64,000 bases of DNA from Artemisia argyi (GCA_030686995.1 CM060709.1:130168373-130232372), one strand, 5' to 3'. Positions 23,224-35,640 are shown, numbered from the stretch's first letter. A program made the numbers and translations. The notes: generated from the letters alone by a model not told the origin.

Positions 23224-23260
23224 GGGCGGAACCCATTTTTTGGTTCCGCCTGGTCCGCCG
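23224..23260 (+). repeat. GC-rich palindromic module (copy B, before ORF1)
   Basis: GGGCGGAACCC and GGTTCCGCC separated by a T-run, followed by TGGTCCGCC. Homologous to 1402-1437. The surrounding stretch 23121-23920 is otherwise non-coding and ends in the same TTTTCTAG acceptor-like signal before ORF1. Confidence 0.65.
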
Positions 23261-23920
23261 AATCCACAGATTGTTTTTGCTCTTATTTTCAAACCCAAAC
23301 ACCCTCCTCATTTAGTCATTCACCTTCAAACTATCATTACCCTCTCAAAAACACATAACCATACGAATTTTAGGGCTTCTAATCCAATCTCTTCCAATCC
23401 AACTAACTTTGTAAGTATTCCAATCACAACTACATTTTTAATTTAATCATAACATTTTTGCTTATAATCATTAACTAGAATCTTAGGGTTTATGCATAAA
23501 ACCTCTAAATTCATGAAAAACTTGGTGGCTAACTAATCATGTCTTCCATTAGTTAGGAATTGCATCCTCTTTGTTTTTACTTTAATTTACCAAACACACC
23601 AAGAGCATTATTTTTCTAATTGCAACTCAAAATATCACCACATTGTTAAAACAAATGAAAAACATTATTGAAACATCACTTGCACATTATCTCGTGAATG
23701 CTAAAGGGAATACATAACCAATATGCATTTTCGGGTACATTCAATCGAAGATATATTCAATTAGGAGAGTTTTTGGTTATCTTTTGTTTTCATAACATTA
23801 CTTCTCAAACAAAACAATTTGGGCATCAAAATGAGTCAAGATAATCAAGTCTCCGCATTGTTTGCATATAGGAACATATTAGAACATGCACATTAATTAA
23901 AAGTCATTAACATATAATTC

Positions 23921-25051
23921 TTGTGTTTTCTAGGAATCAAAATGCCTAACGCAAATCAAACCGATCACGTGGAAACCCTTAAGTACTTGCCCAAACACCA
24001 TAGGACTAAAGGTCTTAACAAAGTTCAAGTAGAAACCTTTAAGGCACTAGAAAAACGCTATGTTCATGAAGGTAGAACAATTGATCCATCCTTTCTAGAA
24101 GGAACATCTACTCGCCAAAACTTTGCCGCAATCAACTTTGATTGTCTTCTTGATATAGATGAGCCGATTTGCCCTAGGTTCGTACTAGAATTCTATGCAA
24201 CCGTAGAACTCTTCACCGATGAGTCGGCTAAGATATCATTAACTTTCAAAACAAATCAAATACCAAATTTCATAGACCTAAAAGACTTAGCTATCATCTT
24301 TGGTGTTCCTAATGAAGGTACTTGTCTCTACACGGATAAGTGGCCTATTTCAAGCCTAGACTCAATTGAGCGTTTTCATCCATACAACAATCCTCTTGTT
24401 AGTAAGGAAACAATCAAGGAACATCTCTTTGTTAGAGCCTCCACCACTAGGAAAAATCGTTCGGGGAATATTGTGGATAAGGACCCATTTGGTATGGAGA
24501 CCAATGAGCTTAAACCACAATTTAAGAAGTGGGAAGAAATTCTTAGAGCCAATGTCATAAGTACCATAGGAAATAGGGATCATGTTAACACATGCCTTTG
24601 CTACATGCTTTATAGCATTTCCATTGGTCAACCATTCAACTTAGCCTACTACCTAGCCCGACGAATGGCCGACATACCTTTAGTTGGAAAAACCGCCCTT
24701 CCATATGGAATGCTTCTTACTCGGCAATTTAGAGCAATTTCACCCATTCCTCCTAATGACAAAGGAATGCACCTTGACTATTCCCTTGTTCCTCACATCT
24801 TCGTTCCTCTAAGTGATAAACGAGTTTTCAAAAATAAGGGCAAACGTACTCGATCACCTACTCCATCTTCATCATCATCCGGCATGAGCGACGATGATAA
24901 TCTACCAAACTCTAAGTTACCTCCTTTAGAATTTCTTCAAGCTCTCCCCATCATTGACAATGCTTCCGAAGAATTCAAGCAAACCAAAGGAATGTTCAAG
25001 TGTTTTGGAAGGTACCTAAACAAGCTCAAAAAGAAGATTGACCGGTTGTGA
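23921..25051 (+). CDS. Post-pol ORF1 of Sirevirus copy B (plant transposon protein)
   Basis: Intact 376-codon frame, same length as at 2112-3242 with about 47 amino-acid differences. Changes cluster in the N-terminal 17 residues, around residues 95-115 and in the Ser-rich tail, while blocks such as GLNKVQVETFKALEKRYVHE and IDLKDLAIIFGVPN are unchanged. This suggests a folded core under constraint. It resembles the 'putative plant transposon protein' domain; biochemical function is unknown. The frame is preceded by an acceptor-like TTTTCTAG, so translation may begin at the second ATG, 23942, of a spliced mRNA. It is the only intact frame left in copy B, whose gag-pol is destroyed. Confidence 0.72.
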   Translation: MCFLGIKMPNANQTDHVETLKYLPKHHRTKGLNKVQVETFKALEKRYVHEGRTIDPSFLEGTSTRQNFAAINFDCLLDIDEPICPRFVLEFYATVELFTDESAKISLTFKTNQIPNFIDLKDLAIIFGVPNEGTCLYTDKWPISSLDSIERFHPYNNPLVSKETIKEHLFVRASTTRKNRSGNIVDKDPFGMETNELKPQFKKWEEILRANVISTIGNRDHVNTCLCYMLYSISIGQPFNLAYYLARRMADIPLVGKTALPYGMLLTRQFRAISPIPPNDKGMHLDYSLVPHIFVPLSDKRVFKNKGKRTRSPTPSSSSSGMSDDDNLPNSKLPPLEFLQALPIIDNASEEFKQTKGMFKCFGRYLNKLKKKIDRL

Positions 25052-25420
25052 GAAGATTAAGGAGCGTTTGTCTTATGTGTGCTTTAGAAGCGTCTTTGTG
25101 TTAAAACTATGTGAAATTATGTGATTTGTATTACTTCTCATATTCATGTCTTATTACGTTTGATGGATTATGTTTTGTATGCTCTTTCATGATTAATGAC
25201 AATATTGATGGTATTTGTCAATTTCATGCTTATGTTAATTTTCACTAAGGTTAGTGAAAATCGTTAGCTCCCGGTCAAAGTCCTAAGAGATGAGTATCCA
25301 TATGCCTATTTTTTGCATTTCCTAACCAGATATGAATTATACTTTTAGTTTTAGGACTTTTCGAAAATTTTGAAAATCGTCTCGCGGGTTTAAATCGCAT
25401 TCTGTCCCATTTTTCAGCTC

Positions 25421-25549
25421 TGGCGGAACAGGCGGATCCCAAATTTGGGTTCCGCTCGTCCAAAACCTGGGTAACCCAGGTTTGGCCCAACGGACCAGAC
25501 GAAACCTAGATTTGGGTTCCGCCTATGTATTCCCAGGGTGCCACCAGTC
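25421..25549 (+). repeat. GC-rich palindromic modules between ORF1 and ORF2
   Basis: Several GGTTCCGCC, GGCGGAACA and GGCGGATCCC elements in an AT-rich spacer, homologous to 3602-3730. The rest of 25052-26033 shows no gene; the minus-strand frame over this block is incidental. Confidence 0.6.
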
Positions 25550-26033
25550 ATCTGCAGAAAATTTTTGCCATTTTTCTTAAATTCATAACTTGATTTAGTG
25601 TCAAATCATTATCCTAAGTGAGAAACATCTTTCATTAACACCAACAACCATATTGGAACAAACCTCACTCACTAAAACAACTAGGAAGACACTTCCCGCC
25701 AAAATTCAAATTCAAAACATAACCAACCAAAGGAACCCTTTTAAAGGATCCTTCAAACCTTTGATACATTTTCAACCAAATCACTTCCATGATCACAAAG
25801 CATTGAGTGCTTAGTTTGGTCTTCCACTCCATCCTATTTCATTGGATTGACATTACATGATGTGACATGGTCATGAAAATCATGTAAAACTTCAATCTTT
25901 GAATAGCAAAACATCAAATCCAAACACTTATTTCAACACTTTTTCTCATCCTATAAATATGAATGGTTTGCAACAATTCAAATCACACCATCAAATCTTC
26001 TTCTCTCAAACACCAAAACCAAAAACCTTTGAA

Positions 26034-27091
26034 ATGACCAAATCCAACACCTCATCCGAGTCATCAAAATCATGTGCTAAAACCACTAGGATTAGTGTGA
26101 AAACTTGTTGCTTCAACAAAACCACCAAGTCAAGCTCATCATCATCAAATGATGCCTCACTAAACATCTCCTCACCTATCCAAGATTTTCTTAACCTTAC
26201 TACCTCAACTACACCCTCAACACATTGTAATACCAATGTGATCACCATTCAAGATTTACTTAATCTTGCTACTCCACCACCTTCTCCACCACTTTGGAAC
26301 TCAAACCTAGCAATTAACCCATCATCAACTAAACCTTCGAGTGAGTCAACTTCATCTTCTCAAAAAGTCTTTAAATCAAAAACTCCTTCACCTCAATCAC
26401 CAACACTTACACCAATGGAACTTTTCCATACACCACCAACATCACCAACACTCAATTTGGAAACTTTTGATGATCTATCATCAAGTCCACCATCTTTCTC
26501 ACTTTTTGATACCGTTGCTCAAATGGAAACCCAACAACAACCTAGTGAGCAACTTAATAATGAACCCCATTACCCATCTATGGTAGAACGGTTGGCTTAC
26601 CGTTATGCTAGACCCTCCATTTTTCCAAATGACCAAGGTCACACCCACTCACATTCATTTGTGTTTCATCCTATTTACAAAAACCTTCATGGTGATCCTT
26701 ATGGAGAACCAAGTTTTCGTCACCTAGTTCAACCACAAGAACTACAACAACAACAACCACAATTGGTATCAAAGCTCAACATTTAAACCACCTTAAGGCC
26801 TTCAAACGAATGGTTGACTCTCAAATCAACCATGTTATGGAATTTCATATGGCATTAGACTCAACAAGTGAAGGAAGCAAACACACCTCTCAACCATCCA
26901 CATTTGCTCCTTCAAGTTCAAACTATCCACCACCATCATTCCCCCGCCATGATTGCGGACATTGCGAGAGAACCGCTCACATTAGTGAAAGATGTCGAAC
27001 GGAACTTCGTGAGTTATCCGAAGAAATGAGGTTTATTCTAAACCACATTTTGGATCATCTACAATCCTTGTCTCACCCACCACAACCTTAG
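26034..27091 (+). pseudogene. Post-pol ORF2 of Sirevirus copy B, frameshifted, CCHC knuckle
   Basis: The frame from ATG 26034 (open upstream to 25899) encodes a Ser/Thr/Pro-rich protein homologous to copy A ORF2, with VERLAYRYARPSIF conserved. It ends at 26784-26786 because a deletion relative to copy A shifts the frame. The rest continues in another frame, 26810-27091, with CGHCERTAHISERC (C-x2-C-x4-H-x4-C) and the same C-terminal helix. Copies A and B are therefore broken at different places. An intact version probably exists elsewhere in the genome. Confidence 0.6.
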
Positions 27092-27309
27092 AGTCTCCAA
27101 AATGAAACAAAACCGTTTCTTTTGGAAAAAGTCCCCACTTTAACCAACAAAGCAAAACCAAGTCACCTCCTCACATCTCAAATTAAAACCCGCTACAACC
27201 CTCAATCCACATTTTTCATCCTTAAAACAACCCAATCCTTGTTTTTGAATAATGTTTCTCATTAAGGAAAATGATGATTTCCTTGTAGCATTTTATGTTC
27301 TTAGTTTAT
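27092..27309 (+). other. Sirevirus B spacer up to the LTR insert
   Basis: Non-coding, collinear with copy A from 5399 to about 5614. Ends in the target site tttat (27305-27309). Confidence 0.6.
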
Positions 27310-30300
27310 TGATGAGTTCATAAAAACTCATCATTTCTGTTCCATTTTAAATACGAAAACAGTTAAAAAACACACAGAAATACCACAAAATACTATAAAT
27401 ATCTTTGAATTGTGTTTTTATATGTTTCAGGTGCAAAAGGACTGAAAACAAAGGAAAACGTGCAAAGTTTGCACACTTGGCAAAATCAGTCCCTGAACTT
27501 TCAAGAAATGTCAGAAATGGTCCCTGGAAAAATCATTTTGAAGAAAAGTCAATAACAGTCTCCCAGGAATCATGAAATTACAAATTTTACCCTTGAAGTT
27601 CAAAATTGCACAAATGGCAAAACAGGTCCCCCAAGTTTCATAAATGACAGTTTTAGTCCCTAGAAGTTTGTTTTGGAATGAAAAGTCAACTTTAGTCCTT
27701 GGGAAGTCAAAAATGTTCACTTATGACCCCTGGATAAAAGTTTACACAAAATGACAACTTTTACCCCTTAAGTTTCAAAATTGGCAAAATTAGTCCCTGG
27801 GTGTTTTAAAATAGAATTTTATCAAATAACACCCTTGTACTATTCATAATTTACAATTTGAAACATTTTTGGGGAATTACACATTTAACCCTTCAAAAAT
27901 CAGAAAATTACATAAATGGTCCTTTAAGGTTTAAAATTGGAAATTTACAATTTTAGTCCTTGTACTAATGTTATTTGACAGGTGTGATCCCTAAAATGAA
28001 GTTTGGAAGCTTGTCACATCAGGTCCCTAAAGTTTCATTAATTTACAACATTAGTCCTTGGGCTCAAATTAATTGTAAATCAAACCGGCCCTTTATAAAC
28101 CTTAAAACCAATTCCTTAAATCCAAAACAAATAAAAACCCAAACCTTTCCCAGGCCCAACACTTCCCAGCCCAACTCCCTTTTTATTAATAAAACGGTCG
28201 TTGACCGTTTGACCCATCCCCAACCTCCACTCCACCTCACAACACCTCACCTCTGCTACACCATCCACCATCCCTTCACCACTTGCACCCTCCTTTTCCA
28301 CCTCACCCCTACCTGTTAACCCCACAACAAAACCCACTCCTCAGTTTTACCTTAGGGAAGGACACGTATCACACCTACAACCTGCCATCACCCCCTACCC
28401 TGTAAAACACCCTGCAACACTCAAATACCACCTCCCTTGCCCACTATCTCACCCAATTGTCCCTTCAACCTCCAAAACAACCAATCAAACACCTCACAGT
28501 CTCCCAATTGCAAAAAGCAATTTTGGCGCCAAAATATCTTTGAACAGGTGTTGATCAATTGGACACGTGGGAATCAATTGGAGTAGTGGGATTTCATCCT
28601 TATGACACAGAGACCACCATGGGACTATAAAAGGCAAAGAAGAAGGGTGAAGCAGAGTACCTTGGCATTAGGCCATTGTCATTTAGACTAGTGTAATCCT
28701 AGTGTAATTTTAATGCTTTCCTTTATTTACCTTGTCATTTACAGCTTTATCTAGTGTAATGAAACCAAATTAGTGTAATGAAACTCTATTCTCAGTTTTA
28801 ATGCAAGTTATCTTTGAATATCATGTTCTTCAATAATTTCTTTAATTTTCAAGTCATTTACATTTCCTTGTTTGATTGTAGTTGATTATATGGACGGACC
28901 TAGGCCTTAAAAAGCTTTTAGACTCCATTGTATTAGCTTTAATCTTTTAAAATTCAGCTTAGTCTTTAATAATCCAAAAATCATAAAAAATAGAGAAAAA
29001 TAGAAAATAATTAAAAAATATGTGTTCTTGGTGATCTCAGCTTGGAGCATGGTTAATTTTGGATTGCCATGGTATTAGTGCCTCATGGGAGGCTATAGGT
29101 TATGGTTTTTGATCTTTGGTTCCACTGTCTCAGTTGATTCACCATGTAAGTCATTTTTTACAATTTTTGCTTTTTATAGCTTAAGTTATCTATCTGTGTT
29201 AATTTCTTCTTTTATGTGTTTATATGTTGTTAGTTAATGTTTATATAGCTTAATATAAGTTTGTTATGTTTTAGAATTTGATTTAGCTCAAAATTGCATT
29301 TTGACTGTCTTTATATTGATTTTTAATAATCAATGTTTAAATCTTGTGTGACTACTTGTTTAAGCTTAAAAGGTCCTAATTTAACCAATGAAAACCTTTG
29401 GATTTGATAAAATTGGCATACATAATCTTGTGTAATGAAAAGCTAAAATCAATATTGTTTAAGGTGTGTTTGGCAATACTAATTCAGTAGTGATTAACTG
29501 AGTCTAGGGGGCTGTTTTTGATTGCTATTTGATACATAAAGTTCTTTGAGGTCAGACAAACCTTCAAATCTATTAAGTATTCATTCAAAAGTCAAAATCA
29601 CCATCTTGGTTCTCTCATTTGTTCACTGTGTGGAATTGTATGGTCATACTCACCATATCTGTTTTAATGTTGTTTATTATTGTTTATTTTATGTTTTTGT
29701 AACTTATTATAGCTTATTCAGTCATATAATTCAGATCAAAGTTGATCAAAGTCAACTTTGATCATAAACCTTAAAAGTCAAAAATTACTTAAACCTGTTT
29801 TTTGAATTATATAAATAATTTTGTGTAGGTCTTATTATTTAGTTTTAGAAATTGTCCTTTTAGTATGTTTTAGTTCAGCTGCATATCTGTATGTGTGAAT
29901 TTTATCAATTTTTGTTTCAGCTTATTACTAGCTTTTAGAAGTGCTTTTATGTACTAGTTTTTGCCCTGTGCACAAGATGGACTGTCAAGTTCATGAGCTT
30001 GTCAAAGTCTCATGACTTGACCCATCTTGGTGCTTGTGGCTTATTTATGTTGTTTTAATACCATACTTGTTATATGTTAGCTTATTTGTCTGTCTTAGCT
30101 TAATTAGGTAGCTTAAACCAACCCAACCTTTTTGTTCACTTAGCTCACTCAACTGAAGCAAACAGTTGAGTGATGCTGTTTTACCAAGCCCATAGAAAGT
30201 TCCTTATTGAGCTTGAGCTTGTGTGTTTTAGCCTCATGTGAAGCTTAACCACACATCTCATTAGCTCAGTACTAGTTGAGCTCTTATGAGTTTATTTAGA

Positions 30301-33241
30301 TAAGTTTTGTGAGCCCTTGTGTTTGCCCATTCACAACATACCCCTGAGCAATCAGGGGTATTACACTGTTTCCACAAGCTCACAACCAGCTAATTAGTGA
30401 CCCTTAAGTTTTGTAGTTTAGCTTTTTAGGAAGCCTAGCTACCCCACTTTAGGATCCTGCTCTTAAATTACTCCTTGTAGCTTATTAACCAAGGCTGCAA
30501 CAAGCTTAAACTTATCACCATTTGGAAATGAATACTGAGTCCTCAGTGTATTTTCCTAAACCTAGACACTTTCATAAGCTCACAAAAAGCTTATTCCTTG
30601 GATTCAGAGGATGAAATCAAGTTCCATGTGGAGCTTTTCTACCCAGCTTCTAAATCCAATACTTAGTTTCTATTTAGTAGCTTATTTACTAGGGCTGCAT
30701 AGAGCTTTTTGTTTGTCCCATGTTCTGAGTACTTAGCATTTATACCATCACTCAGGGAATGGAAGCTTTTTCATAAGCCTCTCACAAGCTCATCAGTGGA
30801 CCCCACTTGATGAGCTTTGGCTTTTTGGAAAGCCAAACACCTTATCTTGCAACTCCAACTTTTATTTTGTCATTTAAAGCTTAACCCGTCAGCTGAATTT
30901 GGCAAAACATAAGGTTGCAGGGGTGTTTGGAACTGAGAGTATCAGGAAATGCTTATTTGCTTATTTTGAGCTTATAAGCTATTCTCTGATCACAAGCTTG
31001 TACATATATGTATATAATACTAGTATAGATATATTTTATCTTTCACTTTTAAGTATGGAGCTTATTATAGGTTCTTAGAAGCCTCCACTCAATCCAAGTT
31101 TAGCCAAAAAGCTAAACTGACTAAACCATAAGCTTGTACTATTAAGCACTCCTCAGTGCTTATTCTTGTATATATAGACCTATTATACTTGTATATACTC
31201 TCACATACCTTAGTTTCATCCCTGTATAGCTTTTTCAAGCTTGTTTCAAGCTTATGACCCAACTGTAAGCCCAAAAGCTTAACTGAGGTGGTCATAAGCT
31301 GTGAAACAGCTTAATCCTTAATATATATAGTTTTATTTTCCTTTTATATGTATATTATATGTATTTATGTAGTTTCATAAAAAGAAAAAAACAAAAAGAA
31401 GCCCTTTTGAAGCTAAGTGATAGCTTCTATTTAGAAGGCTTATCATTTATTTGCTGTATCAAGCTTTTTCACAAGCTCCTCAGAAGCTCAATATTGGATC
31501 AAATCCCTTGATCTTTAGCTTTCTGAATAGACCTCCAACTCAGCTTCCTACATCAGTCTTCCTTTTGAGCTTATTAGTTTATTTCATAAGCTTAATTTGC
31601 CCAAAAAGTTGACTGAATAGGGTGTTGGTTGACTGTGAAAGGTGGAATTGCTTATTTAAGCTTATAGCTTATTTCCCTTAGCTTATTTAGTTAATCTATA
31701 TTACTTTAGGTATATCTAACTTAGTTATAGCTTAATTATTCATATGTAGCTTATTTGTAGCTTTTAGCTTAGTAAAATCCTAGTTTAGGCTTATAAGCCA
31801 ACTGTCAAGCAAATAAGCTCACACAGAGCTTATTTGGCTTTTGTAAAAAGTTTTCCTTTATTAAACTTTAATATTTTTACTAGTTTAATAGGTTTGCAAA
31901 AAGAAAAACTCAAAAATAAAATAAAAAGCAAAAACTGGGTGTGGGATTCGAACTCAGGACCTCAAGGCTAGTAGCATGCTTATGTGCCCACACCCCTTCC
32001 ACTTGCTCTGGGGCACCAGTTCCGTTAGTCTATGCACACTCAATATACTTAACCCCTTTTTGACCTTTTGGCTTTTGTGGACTGATAAGCTTATTCCAGC
32101 TTATTGGAATAAGCTTGTGACCCAAACTTATTTTTCCTAGCTTCTTCATAACATAATCTAGTTTCTGTAATTTTTTCGTATTTTTTACTGTTCATTTAAT
32201 ATTTTTAATAATTAATTTAATTTACATTTCTTTTAGATAATATTTAGTATTTGATTTTTAAAACTACTTATTTATAATTTTTATGAACTTTTTATATTTT
32301 TTATGGATTCCTATAGTGGAAAAGTAGTTTTATAAAAAGTTTCATAATTTTATAAATTAGTTTAGTATGTATAATAATTAATTAGTATTAATTAGTTCAA
32401 TTAATATATAATAGTTTTTAATTTAGTTTTCTTATTTTTGTACATAGAATATAGTTTTTATATTTTTCTTAGGATATTATAAGTATATTAGATTTATGTA
32501 AAAAGTTTTAGATTTTAGTTTACTTATTTAGTATTTATAATAATTAAATAATAGTATTAGTAATTTAATAATAGTTAATAATTAATAAATAAATAGAATA
32601 TTTGTATAATATATATATTTTTAGTTTCTAAATTTCTTTTATATTACTTTTAACTTTTCTAAGTTTTAGTTTTATTTTCTTAGCTTTATTTTATACTTTC
32701 TTAGTATTTATGTAAATTAATAAATAGTAATAAGTAGTTTTTATTAATAGTAATTATATAACACTTGTAAATATTATTTTATATATTTTGTAAATATAGT
32801 TATTTATTTTATTTCTTTTTAATTTGCATTTAAGCCGTTAAGGCATGCAAATTCCCTCTTTGGGAAAGTTTTGTTTTATACGTTACGTTTACGTTTATTT
32901 TAAACTAAACGTATGTTTGTAAATACTTTAATATTTTTAGGTTTCTGATTGTACGTTTCTTAATCGAACTAGCTGTGACAGAGCTATTACTATTCACATT
33001 CAGTGTTAGTCAATCAGATTCCTATTTTTCTATACTACTAATATTTTCAACAATTCACAAGTCATTGTATTTAGAATATCACGCCTCGCCAGGACATAAA
33101 CGATCCAAGGATATTTTAAACCCTTGGTAAACTTGTATTCCTCTCCCGGGCTGTCACCCGTTTACTTTTATTATTAGGTTATCCATTTTATAAACAAGTG
33201 GGTGGCTTATAAATAAAAGAAGTATGGTCCGGGAGGAATCA
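27310..33241 (+). mobile_element. 5.93-kb solo LTR, Tat/Ogre-like
   Basis: Starts TGATGAGTTC and ends GGAATCA (TG...CA), flanked by a perfect 5-bp duplication tttat (27305-27309, 33242-33246). Removing it restores the continuity seen in copy A near 5610-5620. Its start is not repeated at its end and no gag, reverse transcriptase or integrase is present, so it is one LTR unit. Only Tat/Ogre-type Ty3 elements are known for LTRs this long. Visible parts: a terminal foldback (TGATGAGT/ACTCATCA), about 600 bp of repeated 'agtccct...aaaattggcaaaa' blocks (27480-28090), a TATA box (CTATAAAAGG, 28625-28634), a stretch rich in AGCTTATT (about 30200-31850) and an AT-rich tail. An alternative is a non-autonomous element without recognisable LTRs. 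Confidence 0.8.
31930..32025 (-). repeat. tRNA-like B-box fossil inside the long LTR
   Basis: On the minus strand GAGTTCGAATCCCACACCC carries a pol III B-box-like GTTCGAATCC. There is no complete cloverleaf, so it is not a tRNA gene. Confidence 0.35.
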
Positions 33242-33882
33242 TTTATTTTTTAGTTTTTCTTTGTAGGATGTTGTCATCTTAATTTTGTGTCTTTGACTCT
33301 CTAAGAGTCAAATTTTTACAAGTTAAATGAAATTAATTCTACAACAAGATTTGAAGGGTTTGATTGACCATTTAGGTATAATGAGTGAACTATACCTTGA
33401 TATGGTACCATACATAAATCTTGTGCTAACCTCTCTTTTTGTAGGTTCATTATTCATGTTTTCCTTCCTTGAAAACTCCATTTAGGGGAGTAACATTCAA
33501 GGGGGAGCATGAGTCTTGCTTTATTCCGCTTCACAACTCTTAGTTGTGTTTTTAAACATGAAATGCTTTCATGACATATCTTGTGCGGAAACTAACTTTT
33601 CTTTTGTAGGTTCAAAATCCATGTCTCCTCTCTTGGCACTCCATTTAGGGGGAGTATCAACCAAGGGGGAGCATGCCTATAATTCCGCTTCGCTACTCTT
33701 CTTTTTGTTTCGACAAAAAGGGGGAGAATTTATATGAAACTTGCTCTATTATTTTAAACTTCCGCGTAGCTAACTCTTTGCAAAAACAAGTTTCATTACT
33801 AACTTTATAAGACTTAACACTAAATCTTATGACTTACTTTTAAATAAAGTTTATGTTTTGTCATCAACAAAAAGGGGGAGAT
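33242..33882 (+). promoter_or_regulatory. Multiplied polypurine tracts of Sirevirus B
   Basis: GGGGGAG-type tracts occur near 33499, 33650, 33666 and 33720, plus the final AAAAAGGGGGAG at 33869-33880, two bases before the 3' LTR. Same order as in copy A. The 73-codon frame at 33516 overlaps these repeats and is not a gene. Confidence 0.65.
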
Positions 33883-35238
33883 TGTTAATACAAATATCGC
33901 CTAAAAACGTTATTTATATTTTACGATCTTTGCTAAGTTTTGTTGATAACAAAGTATGAACTTTAGCTAAAAGTAAATTATCACTTTGAGTGTTTAAGTC
34001 TTATTTAACTAATGTTTACATTTCCTTTTAAACTAAACATTGGTTTTATTTCCTAAATTAGAAATAGTCACATCACATTTATGACAAGTTTTGTCATCAT
34101 GTATTTATGGCAAGTTATGTGTTTGACTTGCTTTCATGTTGCTTGCAAGCATTATGTTTGACTTACTTTAAGTGATGTGACATTGTTTGGTTGCTAGAAG
34201 TTATGTGACAAGACATTGTTTGGTTTGGGAAGTTATTGCAAAAACCTACTGCAGACCCGGCGGTACCCTGGGGGTACACGGGCGGAACCCATCTGAGGGT
34301 TCCGCCTGATCCGCCAAGCTTGCAGTTTGGTTTGCTATAAATACCAAACCATTTGCTTGTTTTGTGTAACCCCTTTAGGACATACTTTCATATATTCTCT
34401 CAACTAACTCAGTAACCCTTGACTTGTGTGATTCTCTTATGTAGCAAGGAACTCCACAAGATCATTCATGAAGTTGCAAGCTTCAACTCTAAAGTTGCAA
34501 GTCTTGGTAGCTTGGTCATGTATAAGCTTTGGTAGTTTATACTTCATGTGTGTCATATATATAGAAGTAAGTGGTTAGTATTTTAGGCCTGAAAATACAT
34601 AGTGTCGGGAGTGGTTGTACCCTTGGTAAAGAACTCGACATCTAGCTTTGTGTCGGTAAAAGTGTAAGCGACGAGTGGGAGTGGTTGTACCCTTGTAAAA
34701 GAACTCGACATCTAGCTTTGTGTCGGTAAAAGTATAAGCGACGTGTAAGGTTTTCTCCGCCGGTGAAAGGAGCTTGTTGATTAGTGTTTATAACTCTCGA
34801 GTTGGAAACTCGGGGCGTGGATGTAGGGCAAGGAAAAAGAGTCCTTGTAGCCGAACCACGGTAAACTATCGTGTTGTGGTTTGATCGTTTCTTTCTCTAT
34901 CTTTGCTTATTGCATGTTGTTATTTAGTTAGAATTGTCAACCACATATAAAGCTTTTCAAAGAAGTAAAACAAGTAAAGTTGTCTTTATGTTTTCAAACA
35001 AATGTAAAAGCTTTTCAAAGAACTAAATAAGCAAAGTTAGGATCATCATGAGCAAAGCTTTTCAAAGTAAGAAACATGTATAATTAGAATTGATACTTAC
35101 ACTAAAAGCTTTTAAAAGAAACAAACATATAATGATGTGTTTATATTATTGATCAAATCTAAAGTTACTTAAGGATATTTAAGTTCAAAAGGATTTTTAA
35201 AAGAGGTAAACTATTCAACCCCCTTCTAGTTTTCCACA
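33883..35238 (+). repeat. 3' LTR of Sirevirus copy B
   Basis: TG...CA ends, followed by TSD aattt. It differs from the 5' LTR by single bases near 34083, 34144, 34385 and 34861 and by a 2-bp deletion at about 34602. The GC module is at 34258-34315. Confidence 0.92.
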
Positions 35239-35640
35239 AATTTGTCAATCAACTAATCATTAATGATGTCAACATGTTCATTTTTAGTTGATAAGATTGC
35301 TCTTGAAATTATATCAGCGGATGAATGAGCGTTGGTCGCCAAGGAAGGAAATATTTCATTGATCAATGCTTCCTCAGAGGTAGCAACGCCAATGAATGGA
35401 ATGATCAAGTATGCGTACATAGTTTTCATCGATGACCTCTTCAACTCCGTCATCGACTCGTAATAGAAAGTTTGAAAACCATGGGTTTGTCTATGTCGAT
35501 CAAGTATCAAAACCTTTTTCATTCAAGTGCCAAAACTTGATTCTCCATAAAGTTCTCAAAAATTGGTGCTGGCATGTCATCATCATCATCATCATCATCA
35601 CCATCATCATCATCCGAGATGAGAATAACATCATCTTAGT
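35239..35640 (-). pseudogene. Helitron helicase, upstream part split off by Sirevirus B
   Basis: The minus-strand frame in 35522-35253 ends GVATSEEALINEIFPSLATN followed by AILSTKNEHVDIIND. In Helitron helicases this is followed directly by the 'GEEKVYYSFDEAEDDT' block, which here lies 16 kb away at about 19186. The two halves join across Sirevirus copy B, whose TSD aattt (19188-19192, 35239-35243) marks the break. Frames further upstream are degenerate; a CAT/ATG trinucleotide run at 35578-35615 lies in it. Confidence 0.85.

Larger units (their letters stand above)
19193..35238 (+). mobile_element. Sirevirus-type Copia retrotransposon, copy B (complete ends)
   Basis: Two LTRs (19193-20550 and 33883-35238) in the same direction, TG...CA ends, 5-bp TSD aattt on both sides, primer-binding site after the 5' LTR, polypurine tract before the 3' LTR. 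Inside: joined gag remnants, a degenerate RNase H tail, intact ORF1, frameshifted ORF2 and repeated polypurine tracts. Protease, integrase and reverse transcriptase are missing, so it is non-autonomous. A 5.93-kb LTR-like insert lies at 27310-33241; without it the element is about 10.1 kb. The LTRs differ by about four substitutions and one 2-bp indel over 1.36 kb, so insertion was recent, unless gene conversion has homogenised them. Confidence 0.92.

Noticed and set aside
31930..32025. tRNA gene on the minus strand
   Set aside because: Only a B-box-like GTTCGAATCC; no A box or cloverleaf.
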